From the NCBI GenBank assembly GCA_019925795.1, contig CM034313.1, positions 91,109,663 through 91,173,662 of the forward strand: a stretch of 64,000 bases of DNA, given 5' to 3'. Below the pieces are notes generated by a model that searched no databases, was not told where the DNA came from, and saw only the letters and a list, made by a program, of their open reading frames with translations. This document shows positions 11,755-22,721 of the stretch, one piece after another (position 1 is the stretch's first letter; each line of letters starts with the position of its first letter). This stretch comes from Dendrobium chrysotoxum. Lineage: Eukaryota > Streptophyta > Magnoliopsida > Asparagales > Orchidaceae. The position numbers were made by a program, and so were the translations under genes.

Positions 11755-12254
11755 NNNNNNNNNNNNNNNNNNNNNNNNNNNNNNNNNNNNNNNNNNNNNN
11801 NNNNNNNNNNNNNNNNNNNNNNNNNNNNNNNNNNNNNNNNNNNNNNNNNNNNNNNNNNNNNNNNNNNNNNNNNNNNNNNNNNNNNNNNNNNNNNNNNNNN
11901 NNNNNNNNNNNNNNNNNNNNNNNNNNNNNNNNNNNNNNNNNNNNNNNNNNNNNNNNNNNNNNNNNNNNNNNNNNNNNNNNNNNNNNNNNNNNNNNNNNNN
12001 NNNNNNNNNNNNNNNNNNNNNNNNNNNNNNNNNNNNNNNNNNNNNNNNNNNNNNNNNNNNNNNNNNNNNNNNNNNNNNNNNNNNNNNNNNNNNNNNNNNN
12101 NNNNNNNNNNNNNNNNNNNNNNNNNNNNNNNNNNNNNNNNNNNNNNNNNNNNNNNNNNNNNNNNNNNNNNNNNNNNNNNNNNNNNNNNNNNNNNNNNNNN
12201 NNNNNNNNNNNNNNNNNNNNNNNNNNNNNNNNNNNNNNNNNNNNNNNNNNNNNN
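11755..12254. other. Assembly gap of exactly 500 N
   Basis: A run of N from 11755 to 12254. The round number suggests a placeholder rather than a measured size. It separates a gag start from a truncated MITE, so the join is not evidence of physical adjacency. Confidence 0.98.
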
Positions 12255-12355
12255 TTTTTTATTGCTTCTTAAAGTAGTTATCTAGTAAAAAATTTTAATT
12301 TTAGTATTAAAAAGATGTTTTAAGAATCAGGAAAAAAGTCGTCCCAAATGAAACC
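12255..12355. mobile_element. Tourist-like MITE (family T), truncated by the gap
   Basis: The right half of a hairpin element ending GTCGTCCCAAATGAAACC, next to TAA. Family T has termini GGCTTCGTTTGGGACGGCTT and its reverse complement, with TTA on both sides in the best copies, which fits PIF/Harbinger (Tourist) MITEs. Confidence 0.75.
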
Positions 12356-12358
12356 TAA

Positions 12359-12479
12359 GATTTTATTTGAGACAGTTTTTTTACTGCTTCTTAAAGTAAC
12401 TTTTTAATACAAATATTTAAATTTTTTTATTAAAAAATTATTTTTAAGAAGCAATAAAAAAGCTGTCTCAAATAAAGCC
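12359..12479. mobile_element. Family T Tourist-like MITE
   Basis: Inverted arms GATTTTATTTGAGACAG...CTGTCTCAAATAAAGCC, with inner arms ACTGCTTCTTAAAGTAACTT and its diverged complement. It abuts the preceding copy, forming a pair. Confidence 0.8.
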
Positions 12480-12876
12480 AAAGTGGCGGCCGTAGCTGCA
12501 GCGAAGACATTGGCTGACCTTTCACCAACTTCTACATATTGTGGTAGTCTTAATTAATCTCTTAGATTTTTAAGCTCTCTTCTGTGGAGCTTTTCAGTTT
12601 GATTTCTTGTTTAGGCCTATTTATAATATTTGTTTTTCTTTTTTTATTTAAAAATATTATGAGGGATTCACATTTTTTTGTTTTGTAAAATTAAGATTAA
12701 AAAATAATTTGGCAAATAAAAAACATAATTCAGACATAAAAGTTCCATAGAAGAGCATCTTTCTTCACCTTCTTAAAGCTTAACAATGCTAACCCTACAA
12801 AGATGATATCTGCCTCTTCGAGCTAGTCAATTATCAATGAAGAATCAATCGCGGAGATATCACGCCGCTCAAGCCG
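12480..12876. other. Non-coding spacer
   Basis: No gene or named repeat seen. A short GC-rich patch at 12483-12510 has no open frame of interest. Confidence 0.4.
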
Positions 12877-13193
12877 GAAAATTATTAGGTGTGGACACCG
12901 GACGTAGAGATACGTCGGGACGTCCACTTAAAAGTTGACATGTGAACTATATTTTTGTTGTGCTTTTTGATTGCGTTTTGACTGCGCTTTGACTGTACTT
13001 TTATTGTGTTTTGATTGCACTTTGACTGCGTTTTTACTGCGCTTTTGCTTAAAGTTCTGCGGACACATTAAATATATAAAGTAAAAAAATAAATCCACGT
13101 GGACACTCCACGTGTCAATATTTGATTGGAGTTCGGATGTAGAGCTACGTCCGGTGTCCTCACCTAAGAATTTTCACTACTTATAGGAGATGA
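12877..13193. mobile_element. About 0.3-kb MITE with ACACCGGACGTAG inverted ends
   Basis: The left arm around 12879-12935 (TTAGGTGTGGACACCGGACG) is complemented by the right arm around 13125-13190 (CTACGTCCGGTGTCCTCACC then TAA). The interior 12955-13050 is a degenerate tandem of TTTGACTGCGC-like 11-13 bp units. There is no coding capacity. A target duplication could not be fixed because the inverted repeat seems to continue into the flanks. Confidence 0.65.
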
Positions 13194-13275
13194 AACTAAT
13201 TGCGGCAAAATCATAGTCATAATTTGGAATTTGTATCGTTGCTGACAATATAGTAAATATAAGACAATAAATTCT

Positions 13276-13400
13276 ATTTTTTTACGATATTTGGGTCAAT
13301 TAAGATAAATTTAAACATACATCACATGCGTAAAATTCGAACCCAAGACCTCTAAATTGGTAGTCTAAGCTCTCAACCAATAGACCATGATAAGTTGTGT
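13276..13400 (-). mobile_element. tRNA-derived SINE, copy 1
   Basis: Read on the minus strand it starts near ATGGTCTATTGGTTGAGAGC (A-box-like), has a B-box-like GGGTTCGAATT, then a body with TTATCTTAATTGACCCAAAT and an A-rich tail at the low-coordinate end. This is the layout of an RNA polymerase III SINE. A functional tRNA is excluded because there is no cloverleaf 3' half. Confidence 0.7.
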
Positions 13401-13934
13401 TTTTACGGGGAGTCATCTCAGCTACATCTTTCATAACTTTATACTAATTGAAATTTTAATTAGATCCTAATTAGTTGTTACTTAGACTACATAATTCATT
13501 TTTATTCAAATAATTGATTAATTAATCTATTATTGTAGAGATATTTACTTTAATTGATTTAAAAAAACAATTAATGAACTTAATTCAGTCACTGATTATT
13601 AATGAACATTATTTTAATAAATTTATTAATAAATGCTTTCAGACATATATATCATTACTAAGAACCAATACAGTTAATTATTTCAAGTATACATTAATAA
13701 ATCCTAGTTTTCTTAATTAGTATCTAATTATTCTAATTAGTCTAAATTATCAGACATTCCAAACAAAAATATCTTAGAATATATTTTTAAATGTTCAAGA
13801 AATAAATTATTGTGGTTCTTAAAATAAAAAATGATAAGACTAAGACATTTTTATATTTAAATATTTATATATAAAAAAGATACAAACGAACCGGTTAGTC
13901 AAAATGGCGTGTTTCATACTGTCCAGTGGTTTAA
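13401..13934. other. AT-rich spacer between two SINEs
   Basis: Very AT-rich DNA (TTAATTA-type words), no open frame or repeat edge recognised. Confidence 0.4.
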
Positions 13935-14054
13935 TTTTTTTTTTTTTTTTTTGGACATTTAAGTCAATTAAGATAAACTCACACATACATCATATACTCA
14001 AGACTCGAATCCAAAACCTTAAAGCTCTCAAACAACATACCAAGTTGAGTTACA
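13935..14054 (-). mobile_element. tRNA-derived SINE, copy 2 with poly(A) tail
   Basis: Same family and orientation as the copy at 13.3 kb: the body shares TTTATCTTAATTGAC and TATGATGTATGTGTGAG, with a B-box-like GGATTCGAGTC. The T18 run at 13935-13952 is the poly(A) tail on the minus strand. The A box is more diverged than in copy 1. Confidence 0.7.
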
Positions 14055-14581
14055 TTTTTTTAGAAAATTAACCGAACTTGATGGCATTGTCTCCGGTTCA
14101 AGTGGTTCATCAGAACAGCCGGTTTAATTTTAGATCCGATCAAACCGAACCGCACCGAGCGAAACGGACCGGTTTAAACAACATCGTCTCCTTCATCAAT
14201 GAAAAAATTTCTTTAATATCTTTGATAACATACAGTAATTTTCTTACAAAACTACAAGAAAACAAGGCTATAACTTCAAAACTGACACATCCTCACTGAA
14301 AGGATAATAGATCTATTAACTTGCTGTAATTAAAAAAGAAACATACAAAAGAATGAAAAATACAAGCTTCCAGATTCTTCATAAAATATGATCTTGATCC
14401 CATATTCCTTCTTATGAATCAAAATGTCATGATTCCCAAACTCTGCCGAGGAGGAGCCTGATCATCTACAGCTGAAAATGGAAAAAATTAACTCACAGAA
14501 GCTTCGAGGCTTCAGAGACCTGCGAGTCTGTGAGAGTGAATGGGAATTTTCACCAGTCGAAACAGTTGAGAATGAGTGAAG

Positions 14582-17500
14582 TCAGAAGAGAGCTCCCCAT
14601 ACTGCTCCATCCCCTTCCCCACAGCGAGCGTGTACATCCTTTATTCTCTCCACTGACTTGCATATGCCACTGCAACTCCAATCAAATGATGCAACACACA
14701 CATTTCCTGCTTGAGCCTTCCATTCACAATCTGTGACAGAAGGAAGTATTTGCTGAAGATGTTAGATGAAATGTTTGAGTGAAATCTATTGTGGAAATCG
14801 ATTTAGGTGGTTTAAATTTGTGCAATGAGGGATAGATAATGCTTTTTTTTAATATTTGTATTAGATGATTATGAAGAAAAAAGTGTTTATAAAGCTCATC
14901 TAGATTACAACATTCTCAGGGAATGAAGATCAATTACATTTTGGATTGTTCAAGTGTATAATCAAAGTAGCAGTAATGAATGTGTTATTTTAACTTTTTT
15001 TTTCCTGTTCAGTTTATAATATGGTTTTTTTTTATGAATGTCATATGAATTGGTGGATATTATCATGCAAGTTCATAAAAGAACAAAGCCATTTATGCCT
15101 TCTTAAGTGTAAAAACTCTCAAGTCTGTGTATATGATAATCTAAATACAATGAGACATGAAAATGGTAAAAGATAAGCTAGAGGGACAAGGTGGAAGATG
15201 CACCTAAAAGTTGTAAAAAACATTAATTTTGAAGGATTAAGAAGAAAAATGTTAGACCAAACATAACATGAATAAAAGTTGGATAAAAAGTTTTGTTAAG
15301 ACATAAATTTAGCACTTTTAAGCGGCCCTCGACAAAAATAAATTGAGAATGAGGATTTGTAAAGCTGATCCAAAACAATCAAGATAGATAATATCCAAAA
15401 TGGTTCCAATCAACGCTATCAAAAGGAATACTTCATAAGGGGGAAAATGTTAAAACTGCAAGAAAAGAAAAAAAAAAAAAAAACCTGGTGGAGTTCCACA
15501 GCACATGTTCCTGTCATCAATATGCTCAACTTCAAGCCCAATAAACCATGCACCAAGAGAAACATCTTCATTTGCATACTTGTGAAGTATAGGCCTATAC
15601 AAAAAGAAACAACACATTAAAACCACAAATAGTTATTTGTGTACAACAAAAGTCACTTGTCATGACTTACTGGTTGATAGAAATGAATGTTGCTAGATCT
15701 TTCGAGATGGCATAGATTTGGCCAGTTGCATGCCGGAAGTATTTGTTCCCTTCTTCTCCAAATTTCCAATATTCAGGCTCATGATACTTCACATTCCTGT
15801 AAAAATAGTGAGAAAGGCGAAACTTTATAGCTGAAAAGAACAGCTTCAACATGCTTATCTCATAATTTATACATGCAGGATGAGCAAACTAGAGAAGGGG
15901 AAGATGATATACTTATTTGAAAGAACTGGACCAGACTTCATACACCCAATGTAGACCCTTGGTTTGGACCTATGGCGAGAGAGTGTTGCAGCCAGCGTAC
16001 CTAGAACATAAGTAAAAACTCCACCAGTGTTAACTGGAATGATCTGCCTAAGGAGGCATATGCAAGAATTTATTGAAAATAAATATATACCTAAGTTAAC
16101 ATGGACATCATCATCCACCTTGACATAAAATTCAGCATCCCACAAAGTAACTGCTGTAGAAAAGAATATCTTTGTCTTTGCAGATAATTCATGATAGCCT
16201 TCAACATGATCCTGATCATATTCATGGATGTTGTTAATGAAAAATCTAGGCATTGAGGCTTTCTTGGATAAATAGTGAGAAAATGCCCTTACCAGCCTAA
16301 GAAAGTCATTATGTTGTTCTTCTTCTGAATCAATTGCCCTATCTAGAATGCTGTTTGCTGTAGCACTACACAAGAAAAATCAAAGACAAGTTAGGTGAAT
16401 GCTCGAATTAGGCCCATGAAATACAACTTACAAGACTTTTATTGCACTATGATGGGTAATATGGCTAAGTTTATTGGATGAGCAACACAGAGAAATACAA
16501 TTTAGAAATAAATTTATGTTAAGGCAAGTCTAATAGAATAGGTGTTCTCATTGTTATAGATAATATAGATAGAAGCAGAAAAAATACCTGTGGCCAATCA
16601 TGAACCGGATGACAATGCCCTTCTCACGTTCTAGTTCTTTTAGCTTCTCACCTGAGTGGACATAAAATGTTCTGATGTAAGTCTTATAAAGCTGGGAAAA
16701 AAAATCAAAAAAGTGAGGGAAAAATCTGTCGTGCACACATGAAACGACAGATGTGATTTTTTTTGCTATTTTTATTTGCCAAAAAAAAAAAATCACTGAT
16801 TGATTTTGCATCACACTTGTGTTGCTAATCTGAAATTTAATAAAAAAAAGTATTGGTTCAATCAATATATGCATTCTACAAAGTTGCTAAAACAAAATAA
16901 TCACACGACCTCTCATTTGGGGTGAAGTCAAAAAGGATATTGGATGTGTGATAGAAACCAATTCTGCAAAACATCAGTCAGCAGACATGTAAAGGAATGT
17001 CATACACATTTTATCTCTAATGCACTCTCTTCCTTTAGCAAACTTGTTTTGTTCATAAGTTATTATCTCAAAAGATGCATAGATTTCATCAATATCTCAA
17101 ACAGTCAGGCCACGGAGACACTCATCATCATCATCATCATCATCATCATCAGCCTTATCCCAACTATATCAAAATCTTCAATTTTGAATTCCTTTAATGA
17201 ACAGTGGTTAAATATCATCCTAATATCAACCCTCAACCTTTCTCATTACAGCTTAGAGCGAAAATGATAGTTTTAGCTGAAGAATTACAAGCAAATTTAA
17301 TCAATTATTTGTGCCCTGTATTCCAACTAAAGAGTATGGTTTGAGGACCAAGCATATAGAAGCCATCTCTACAACATTGAAGCATAATTAACAGATTTAA
17401 CAGATTTAAAAATGTAAAAAGATAGTTAAAAAGAAACCTTGAGGCATCCAGGTATCTCTGACAGAATCACGCCTCTTCCTGCTGCTAAATGCTGTATTAA

Positions 17501-18305
17501 TCCCAATAACGATAAAAGCCTTCTTTTTTTGCTGACTGGATGCTGTGATGACAGGAGAACCATTCGAGCCTGTAAGCTCACGCGAGCTCCTGCTTACAGC
17601 CAACTCCATCTGAAGTGTTGATATTGTCTTATCCAAAGATCTGATACCAATCAAATTCATAAAAATATCAACTAACTCTAAAATTCAAATACTAACAGAT
17701 AAACGAATCAACCAGAAGTTGCTCAGAATTCATCAACTCACTGTAAGGCTTCATGAGTCCTTGTGACCTCCCCCATTACATCCTTATCTTGATTAAGCTT
17801 CTATTTTGTACATTGAACCATTGATAAAATAAGAAAAATAAACACACAAAAAAAGAGTGAATAAACGGAGAAAGAACTGGTATTAGAAGTTCTAACCTTT
17901 TTAGTTGTGCAATCTTCTGATACAACATGAAGCTCCTGTTCCTTCCGCTGCTGTGAGATCATCTGCCTGTTCGAATCTGCTCGCCTATTCAAATCTGGGA
18001 ACCTAACCAATCCAAAAGCTCAAAAATTAGGGAAAATCAATTCAAATACGAAGAATTTCACTCCCAAGTAAAGACAAACTGTGCAAATAGGACAAACCAA
18101 TCGCTCTAATTGAATGATTTCATTCATCAAGAAGAAAAACCCCTAAAAATTTCATCTTTTCATTACTTTTTGGACTAATCAAAGAAATCAAGAATTCACC
18201 TATCAGTGAATAGCATTCCAAGGCCGAAGCTCCTAGGCAAAGCAAAATAATCCATCTCGTCGACACCCTCCTCTCCGCGCCGCCATTTACCCTCGTCTTC
18301 ATCAT
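14582..18305 (-). CDS. GT31 beta-1,3-galactosyltransferase (DUF4094 + Galactosyl_T), 11 exons, one-base frameshift in exon 1
   Basis: Type II Golgi membrane enzyme that transfers galactose from UDP-galactose in beta-1,3 linkage, probably onto arabinogalactan glycans. Exons in gene order: 18305-18200, 18002-17897, 17800-17742, 17640-17438, 16651-16588, 16365-16293, 16211-16091, 16000-15913, 15796-15671, 15594-15485, 14730-14582 (stop TGA). All introns are GT-AG. Exon 1 gives MMKTRVNGGAERRVSTRWII and the membrane anchor. Exons 2-4 give the DUF4094 stem (ADSNRQMISQQRKEQELHVV, SLDKTISTLQMEL). Exon 4 starts the catalytic domain (KKKAFIVIGINTAFSSRKRR, DSVRDTWMPQG). Exon 7 holds the metal-binding FYVKVDDDVHVN. 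The C-terminus has CDWSCSG-type cysteines (VASFDWSCSGICKSVERIKD). The coding exons sum to 1205 bases, one short of 402 codons: near 18212-18218 a base is missing between CLGASAL and GMLFTDR, which lie in different frames. It is either a sequence error or a disabling mutation; the other exons look intact. The leader at 18306-18345 is GA-rich on the sense strand. Confidence 0.93.
17118..17152. repeat. (CAT)n microsatellite in a galactosyltransferase intron
   Basis: About eleven consecutive CAT triplets within the 16652-17437 intron, a likely polymorphic site. Confidence 0.85.
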
Positions 18306-19102
18306 TTTTCTTCTCTCCCCCTCCTATTCTCTCTATCTCCTACCGATTCCCACAAAGATAACACCTTTAAAGAAGACCCCGAGCAGATTCGAAAGGAGCA
18401 AAAGACCCGCAACTCCGCAAACAAGACAAAGGACCAGAAAAAGCAAGACGAGGTCAAAGACGACGGCTTGCAGGTGACGAAATGATACCACTAAGCAGCA
18501 AAAGAAAGCTTCCTCGGCGAAAGAAAGAGGAAGGAGGTAACTAAGCTGCCTGCCGAACTATTTCTTCATGTTTAAAAATCAAAGCAGACAAGAAATTCGG
18601 TCCTTATTAAGTAAAAAACACAGTCAAACCCGTTAAAAGATCATTTAATTTTACCGTAAGTTGCAGAGTTTAATTAATTTGTTTGCTTTTAATGAACTGA
18701 TTTATGTAGTAATTAATTATATTTATTACATTAATGTAGTTCATTATAATTAGATTATTTTGGTCATTAACTTTTTTTCTATAATCTATTCGACTAATTT
18801 CTTAATCTAATTAGTAATTACTGATTAATATAATTACTTTTTAATTAAAGTAAATTTCATTTTAATATAATATATAAATAATTAATATTGTATTAAATTT
18901 TAAAATAAAATTTAAATTTTCGCTTCAATTTTAATTAAAAAATACAATTATTTTTCATATTTATTTTTAATATCTTATCAAATTTTAATTATTTAGTCAT
19001 AACATACACAAATATATTTAATTCAACATAATTCTCTCTTAATACAGAGTTTTAATTTCCTTCAAACACAAACAAACGATTGGAAGTTTTCTTTTATAAT
19101 TA
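18306..19102. other. Upstream region of the galactosyltransferase gene
   Basis: 18306-18540 is moderately GC-rich and purine-rich on the gene's strand, consistent with a 5' leader and core promoter. From about 18600 the DNA is AT-rich (TTAATTA words) without recognisable elements. No clear TATA box could be assigned. Confidence 0.45.
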
Positions 19103-19210
19103 GGTTTTTTTTGGAACAGCTTTTTTACTGCTTTCTAAAACAGTTTTTTAATATAAAAATTTTTCTAAAAAACTATTTCAGAAAACAGTAAAAAAATTAT
19201 CTCAAACGAA
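19103..19210. mobile_element. Family T MITE, first of an adjacent pair
   Basis: Hairpin with GGAACAGCTTTTTTACTGCT on the left and ACAGTAAAAAAATTATCTCA on the right; TTA precedes the left end. It runs directly into the next copy. Confidence 0.7.
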
Positions 19211-19339
19211 AGCTTCGTTTGGGATAGCTTTTTTGATGCTTTTTAAAATGGCTTTCTAGTACAAAAATTTTAATTCATAAAATTTTTGTACTAAAAAATT
19301 GTTTTAAAAAATAGTAAAAAAACTCTCCCAAATGAAGTC
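19211..19339. mobile_element. Family T MITE, second of the pair
   Basis: Left end GCTTCGTTTGGGATAGCTTT, right end AACTCTCCCAAATGAAGTC; central inverted TTAGTACAAAAATTTT/AAAATTTTTGTACTAA. Typical family T length. Confidence 0.75.
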
Positions 19340-19987
19340 TTCTTAGTAATTAAAAATTTATAAAGATATTATTTTGAAATGATTTTTAAATTAAAAAAGG
19401 AGAAATTTTATAAGAAAATGAAAGAGAAAGTTAGGGGTCAATGTGGCGTTTGGCATTTGGAAGACAGAAAACTGTACGATATATTAATTAATTCTAATGA
19501 AGGTAATTAAGCACATCACATCGACCACTTCGGCGACCAAATTTTACTAATTAATATTTAAACGTACACGAAACACGTTTTGTATTAATTAAATTAAACA
19601 GTTTAAATCGCATATGAAGTAAAAAAGTTCATTTAATAATTTTTTTTCTTATTAATATAAATTTTCGATAAGTTCGATTCAGTTTAGCTAATTTCGATAC
19701 GTTTTTTTAATTGAAACTGATTCAACGTTTATTGATATTTGTTTGGTTTGGAGTTTGGATTGATTTTTTAAATTTTGGGCTCGGAGAATTTTAGAATTTT
19801 GAGGAAGTTTAGGGGGCAAATTAAGATTTTTATCCCAAATTTGTGGATTTTAGATGAATTTTTCTAAAACTCTTAAGGCTATTAATTTATCATAGTTTTT
19901 ACGAGAAATTGTATTTTGAGTTTTAGGCTTCATTGGTATAGCTTTTGACCATTATTTATTCGTTACTTTTAAAAAAAATTTATATTA
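19340..19987. other. AT-rich spacer with a possible MITE stub
   Basis: No gene seen. A stub GCTTCATTGGTATAGCTTTT near 19929 resembles the left end of a family T MITE without its right half. Confidence 0.35.
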
Positions 19988-20109
19988 AGATTTTATTTGG
20001 GATAGTTTTCTTACTGCTAAAGCAGCTTTTTAGTTAAAATTTTTTAAGTTAAAAAAAAACTAGGAAGCTGCTTTATAAAGTAGTAAGAAAGCTGTCTCAA
20101 ATGAAGTCT
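19988..20109. mobile_element. Family T MITE, first of a second pair
   Basis: Left arm TTTTATTTGGGATAGTTTTC with TTA just before it; right arm AGTAAGAAAGCTGTCTCAAA ending in ATGAAGTC. The inner arms AAAGCAGCTTTTTAG and AGCTGCTTT pair. Confidence 0.72.
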
Positions 20110-20111
20110 GA

Positions 20112-20256
20112 GGCTTCATTTGAGATAATTTTTTTAATATTTTTTAAAGTAATATTTTAATATAAAAATTTTTAGATAAAAATTTTATGAACTAAAAATT
20201 TTTGTATTAAAAAATTGTTTTAGAAAGCAATAAGAAAGTTGTCTAAAATGAAGTCT
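20112..20256. mobile_element. Family T MITE, second of the second pair
   Basis: Left end GGCTTCATTTGAGATAATTT, right end GAAAGTTGTCTAAAATGAAG, with an extended AT-rich centre. Confidence 0.7.
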
Positions 20257-20535
20257 AAAAAGTAGCTTTAAAAAACAAATAAGAAAACTTAAAAACTGTT
20301 TTGGGCTTAAAAAATTATTTAAAATTTTAGATAATTAAAAAAAAATCCTTTTTTATGCTATTGTCTTCCATTTGTAAAATCTCGCTTGACTGCAAAAAAT
20401 CACAATTATGCTCTTTAGAGTCTAACTTTTCTCTAAAAAACAAGATGTTGGCTAACAGAGTGATTTAGTGCAAATGGTAATGACGTCACTCCACTCATCA
20501 TGTGAATCCCACTACAGTTTCATGGTTCAATGGAT

Positions 20536-21161
20536 AGTTTTGGTATGGGTGTAACGAGTCGAGCCGACTCATGAGCCGGATCAGACTCGATGAGTCAAGT
20601 TTATCGAGCTTGTGAGTCGAGTTCGACGGCTTATCGAGCTCAAGCTCGAACAACATACTGCTTCGAATCGCGAGCTCATTGAGCGGCTCGCGATGGGGGA
20701 TGAGGGATCGCACGAGGAAGACGACTCGGGATTGGAACTCACATGCAGGAAAAGGAAACCGCAGGCAGGAAAATGACGCGGGATCAGAAGTTCGAAACTT
20801 GTCACAGGCGAGAAAACGACATGGGATCAAAAGTTCGAAACTCGACGCGCTACCGCAGGCAGGAAAATGACGCGGGATCAGAAGTTCGAAACTTGTCACA
20901 GGCGAGAAAATGACGTGGGATCAAAAGTTTGAAACTCGATACGCTCGTGCGGACAGCAGAACTCAGACGCGAAGGCCGTCAGTTGGACGACTGCAGAACT
21001 CGAACTCGTGCGAGGCTCGTGAATCGGCTCGAGCTCGTATACAGCGCGAGGAGCTCGAGTTAGAGCTTGACTTTTGAGCTCGAGCTCGAGTTTGAGCCGG
21101 CTTTCCGACTGACGAGCCGAGCTCGATAGTGCCTATACTTGACTCGATTACACCCCTAGGT
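20536..21161. mobile_element. GC-rich non-autonomous DNA element with GGGTGTAA...TTACACCC ends
   Basis: The left end GGGTGTAACGAGTCGAG is complemented by the right end CTCGATTACACCCC, and the body is rich in GAGCTCG words, sharply richer in GC than its surroundings. The interior carries a two-copy 94-bp tandem (20758-20945). The open frames on both strands (for example 20498-20899) result from its repetitive CG-rich composition. It resembles hAT-type non-autonomous elements, but no target duplication could be confirmed. Confidence 0.6.
20758..20945. repeat. 94-bp tandem duplication built of 47-bp half-units
   Basis: ACCGCAGGCAGGAAAATGAC starts at 20758 and again at 20852. Within each unit GGGATCAGAAGTTCGAAACT and GGGATCAAAAGTTCGAAACT recur about 47 bp apart. 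Confidence 0.85.
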
Positions 21162-21665
21162 GCTGGTGGTCAAGCTTCTTATGCTGCGGAAGTGATGGGT
21201 ATTCTTTTTTCATTCATCTAAATAACTCAAAAGTATTTATTTTACATCGCATTTATTTTACACTGTATTTATTTTGCATTGCATTTATTTTTCAAGCAAT
21301 AAAACTACTATAACTTAAAATTTTAAAAGATATTTTTACCTGCGAAAATCAAGAATTTATTTAGGAGTTATTATAAGTCTAAATTACAATTGTCTTCATC
21401 ATAACATATCAATTACTGCGCTTATTTTTACTAATTTTTTTATAAGGTCACTTGTGAAATTTCTTAAAAATTGACACCTATCGGTATAAGTGGTGGTGAT
21501 TTTGGGACTGTTAGGTGTTCGTTTTGCAAACCAATTTCACCAGAATTTTTTAAACAAAATGAGCTATTATATGAATATTTTTATATTTTTTTGGATATTT
21601 TTTCTATAACTTTTGAAGCCCTAAAAGTATTTATACCAATTTTATATTGAAAATTTGATAATAAT
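21162..21665. other. Non-coding spacer
   Basis: No gene. A short degenerate TTTATTTTACATTGCATTTA repeat at about 21235-21292. Confidence 0.4.
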
Positions 21666-22721
21666 TAATATATCATCAAAGAATTTTCTTGATCGGGCAC
21701 GAATCTCAGGGAAAAATCAAGCATGAAACTTAAAAAATTAAATTGAAAATATCTAAACTTTGATTTTAGCAAAATTAAAGCCGAACTGAATGTCTCAAAA
21801 ATACGAACCCAACGACACCATTGAGCTCAAATAGGTCCAAATTAAAGACCCGAAGTGCATTCGGAAGGTCCAATTAATAATTTGGATTACCAAATAGCTT
21901 CCAAACGTGACATGCTTATAGTCGAATCGAGTGGCTCGACGAGACGAATCCAACGAGCCCAAGATCACCAAATTTTGATATCATTAAGACATTGAAATGC
22001 CCAATAACGGTCCATGATCAAGGGATTCAACATTGGTCGTTCATTCAAACCACTCCTAATTTACCCTTAATCTTACTGGCCATGCTACTCTCTCAAAAAT
22101 ATAAATAGACCGCACATTTCTCTTGAGAGGGGGCCAAAGCAAGGAAGAAGATAAAAGCAGGAAGAAGAGAAGAGAAACTTGAATTCTCTTGCCACCAGAC
22201 TCCTCAACCACCGCCAGACTTCCACTGACAGCCACCGACGTCGAAGCTTTGCCCGATAGCCGATCGATGCCAGAGTTCTGCCAGACCGCCGACTTACGTC
22301 GGAGTTCTGCCCGACAGCAGAATGACGCCGGAGTTCTGCCCGACCGCTGACTGACGCCAAAGTTCTGCCTGACCGCTGACTGACGCCGGAGTTCTGCTCG
22401 ACAGCCGACTAACGTCGGATTTTCGCCCGACCACCCAACGTCGCTTGATTTCTGATCTCCATTTGTAACTGAATTTCAATCCAGAGTTGATTATTGTAAT
22501 CTGATCGTCCTTAATTTCAGGGACGAGTCTGCCACTTGTAACCTAAGCAAACACTAGTGGAATCCTTTCAACTAGGTGTGCCCCTATGGTTTTTCCCTTT
22601 TTAGGGTTTTCTAAGTAAAAATCCTGATGTTCTTTCATTTTCTGTTTGTGTGCTGGATATCTGAACAACGCTGAGACGAAAATTTCTAACTCTATCACCA
22701 CATATATTCTAGCCCGCAATA
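21666..22721 (+). mobile_element. Family L solo LTR, copy A
   Basis: Starts TAATATATCATCAAAGAATT, continues with the family L signature TTGATCGGGCACGAATCTC and CAAACCACTC, has a TATA box in AAATATAAATAGACC near 22101, a central array of about 30-bp TTCTGCCCGACxGCCGACT units (22260-22440), and the 3' signature AGGGTTTTCTAAGTAAAAAT then CCACATATATTCTAGCCCGC. Flanks ATAAT (21661-21665) and AGAAT (22722-22726) are a plausible mutated 5-bp duplication. No primer-binding site follows, so it is a solo LTR or a truncated element. No coding function. Confidence 0.75.

Noticed and set aside
11568..12285. Open frames continuing through the N run
   Set aside because: Only the first 62 codons rest on real bases; the rest is a gap artefact.
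13276..13400. tRNA gene
   Set aside because: A and B boxes are present, but the acceptor stem and anticodon arm cannot be formed and an A-rich tail follows, so it is a SINE.
16554..16874. 106-codon minus-strand frame overlapping galactosyltransferase exon 5
   Set aside because: Only the stretch GEKLKELEREKGIVIRFMIGH is real coding; the rest is intron read-through.
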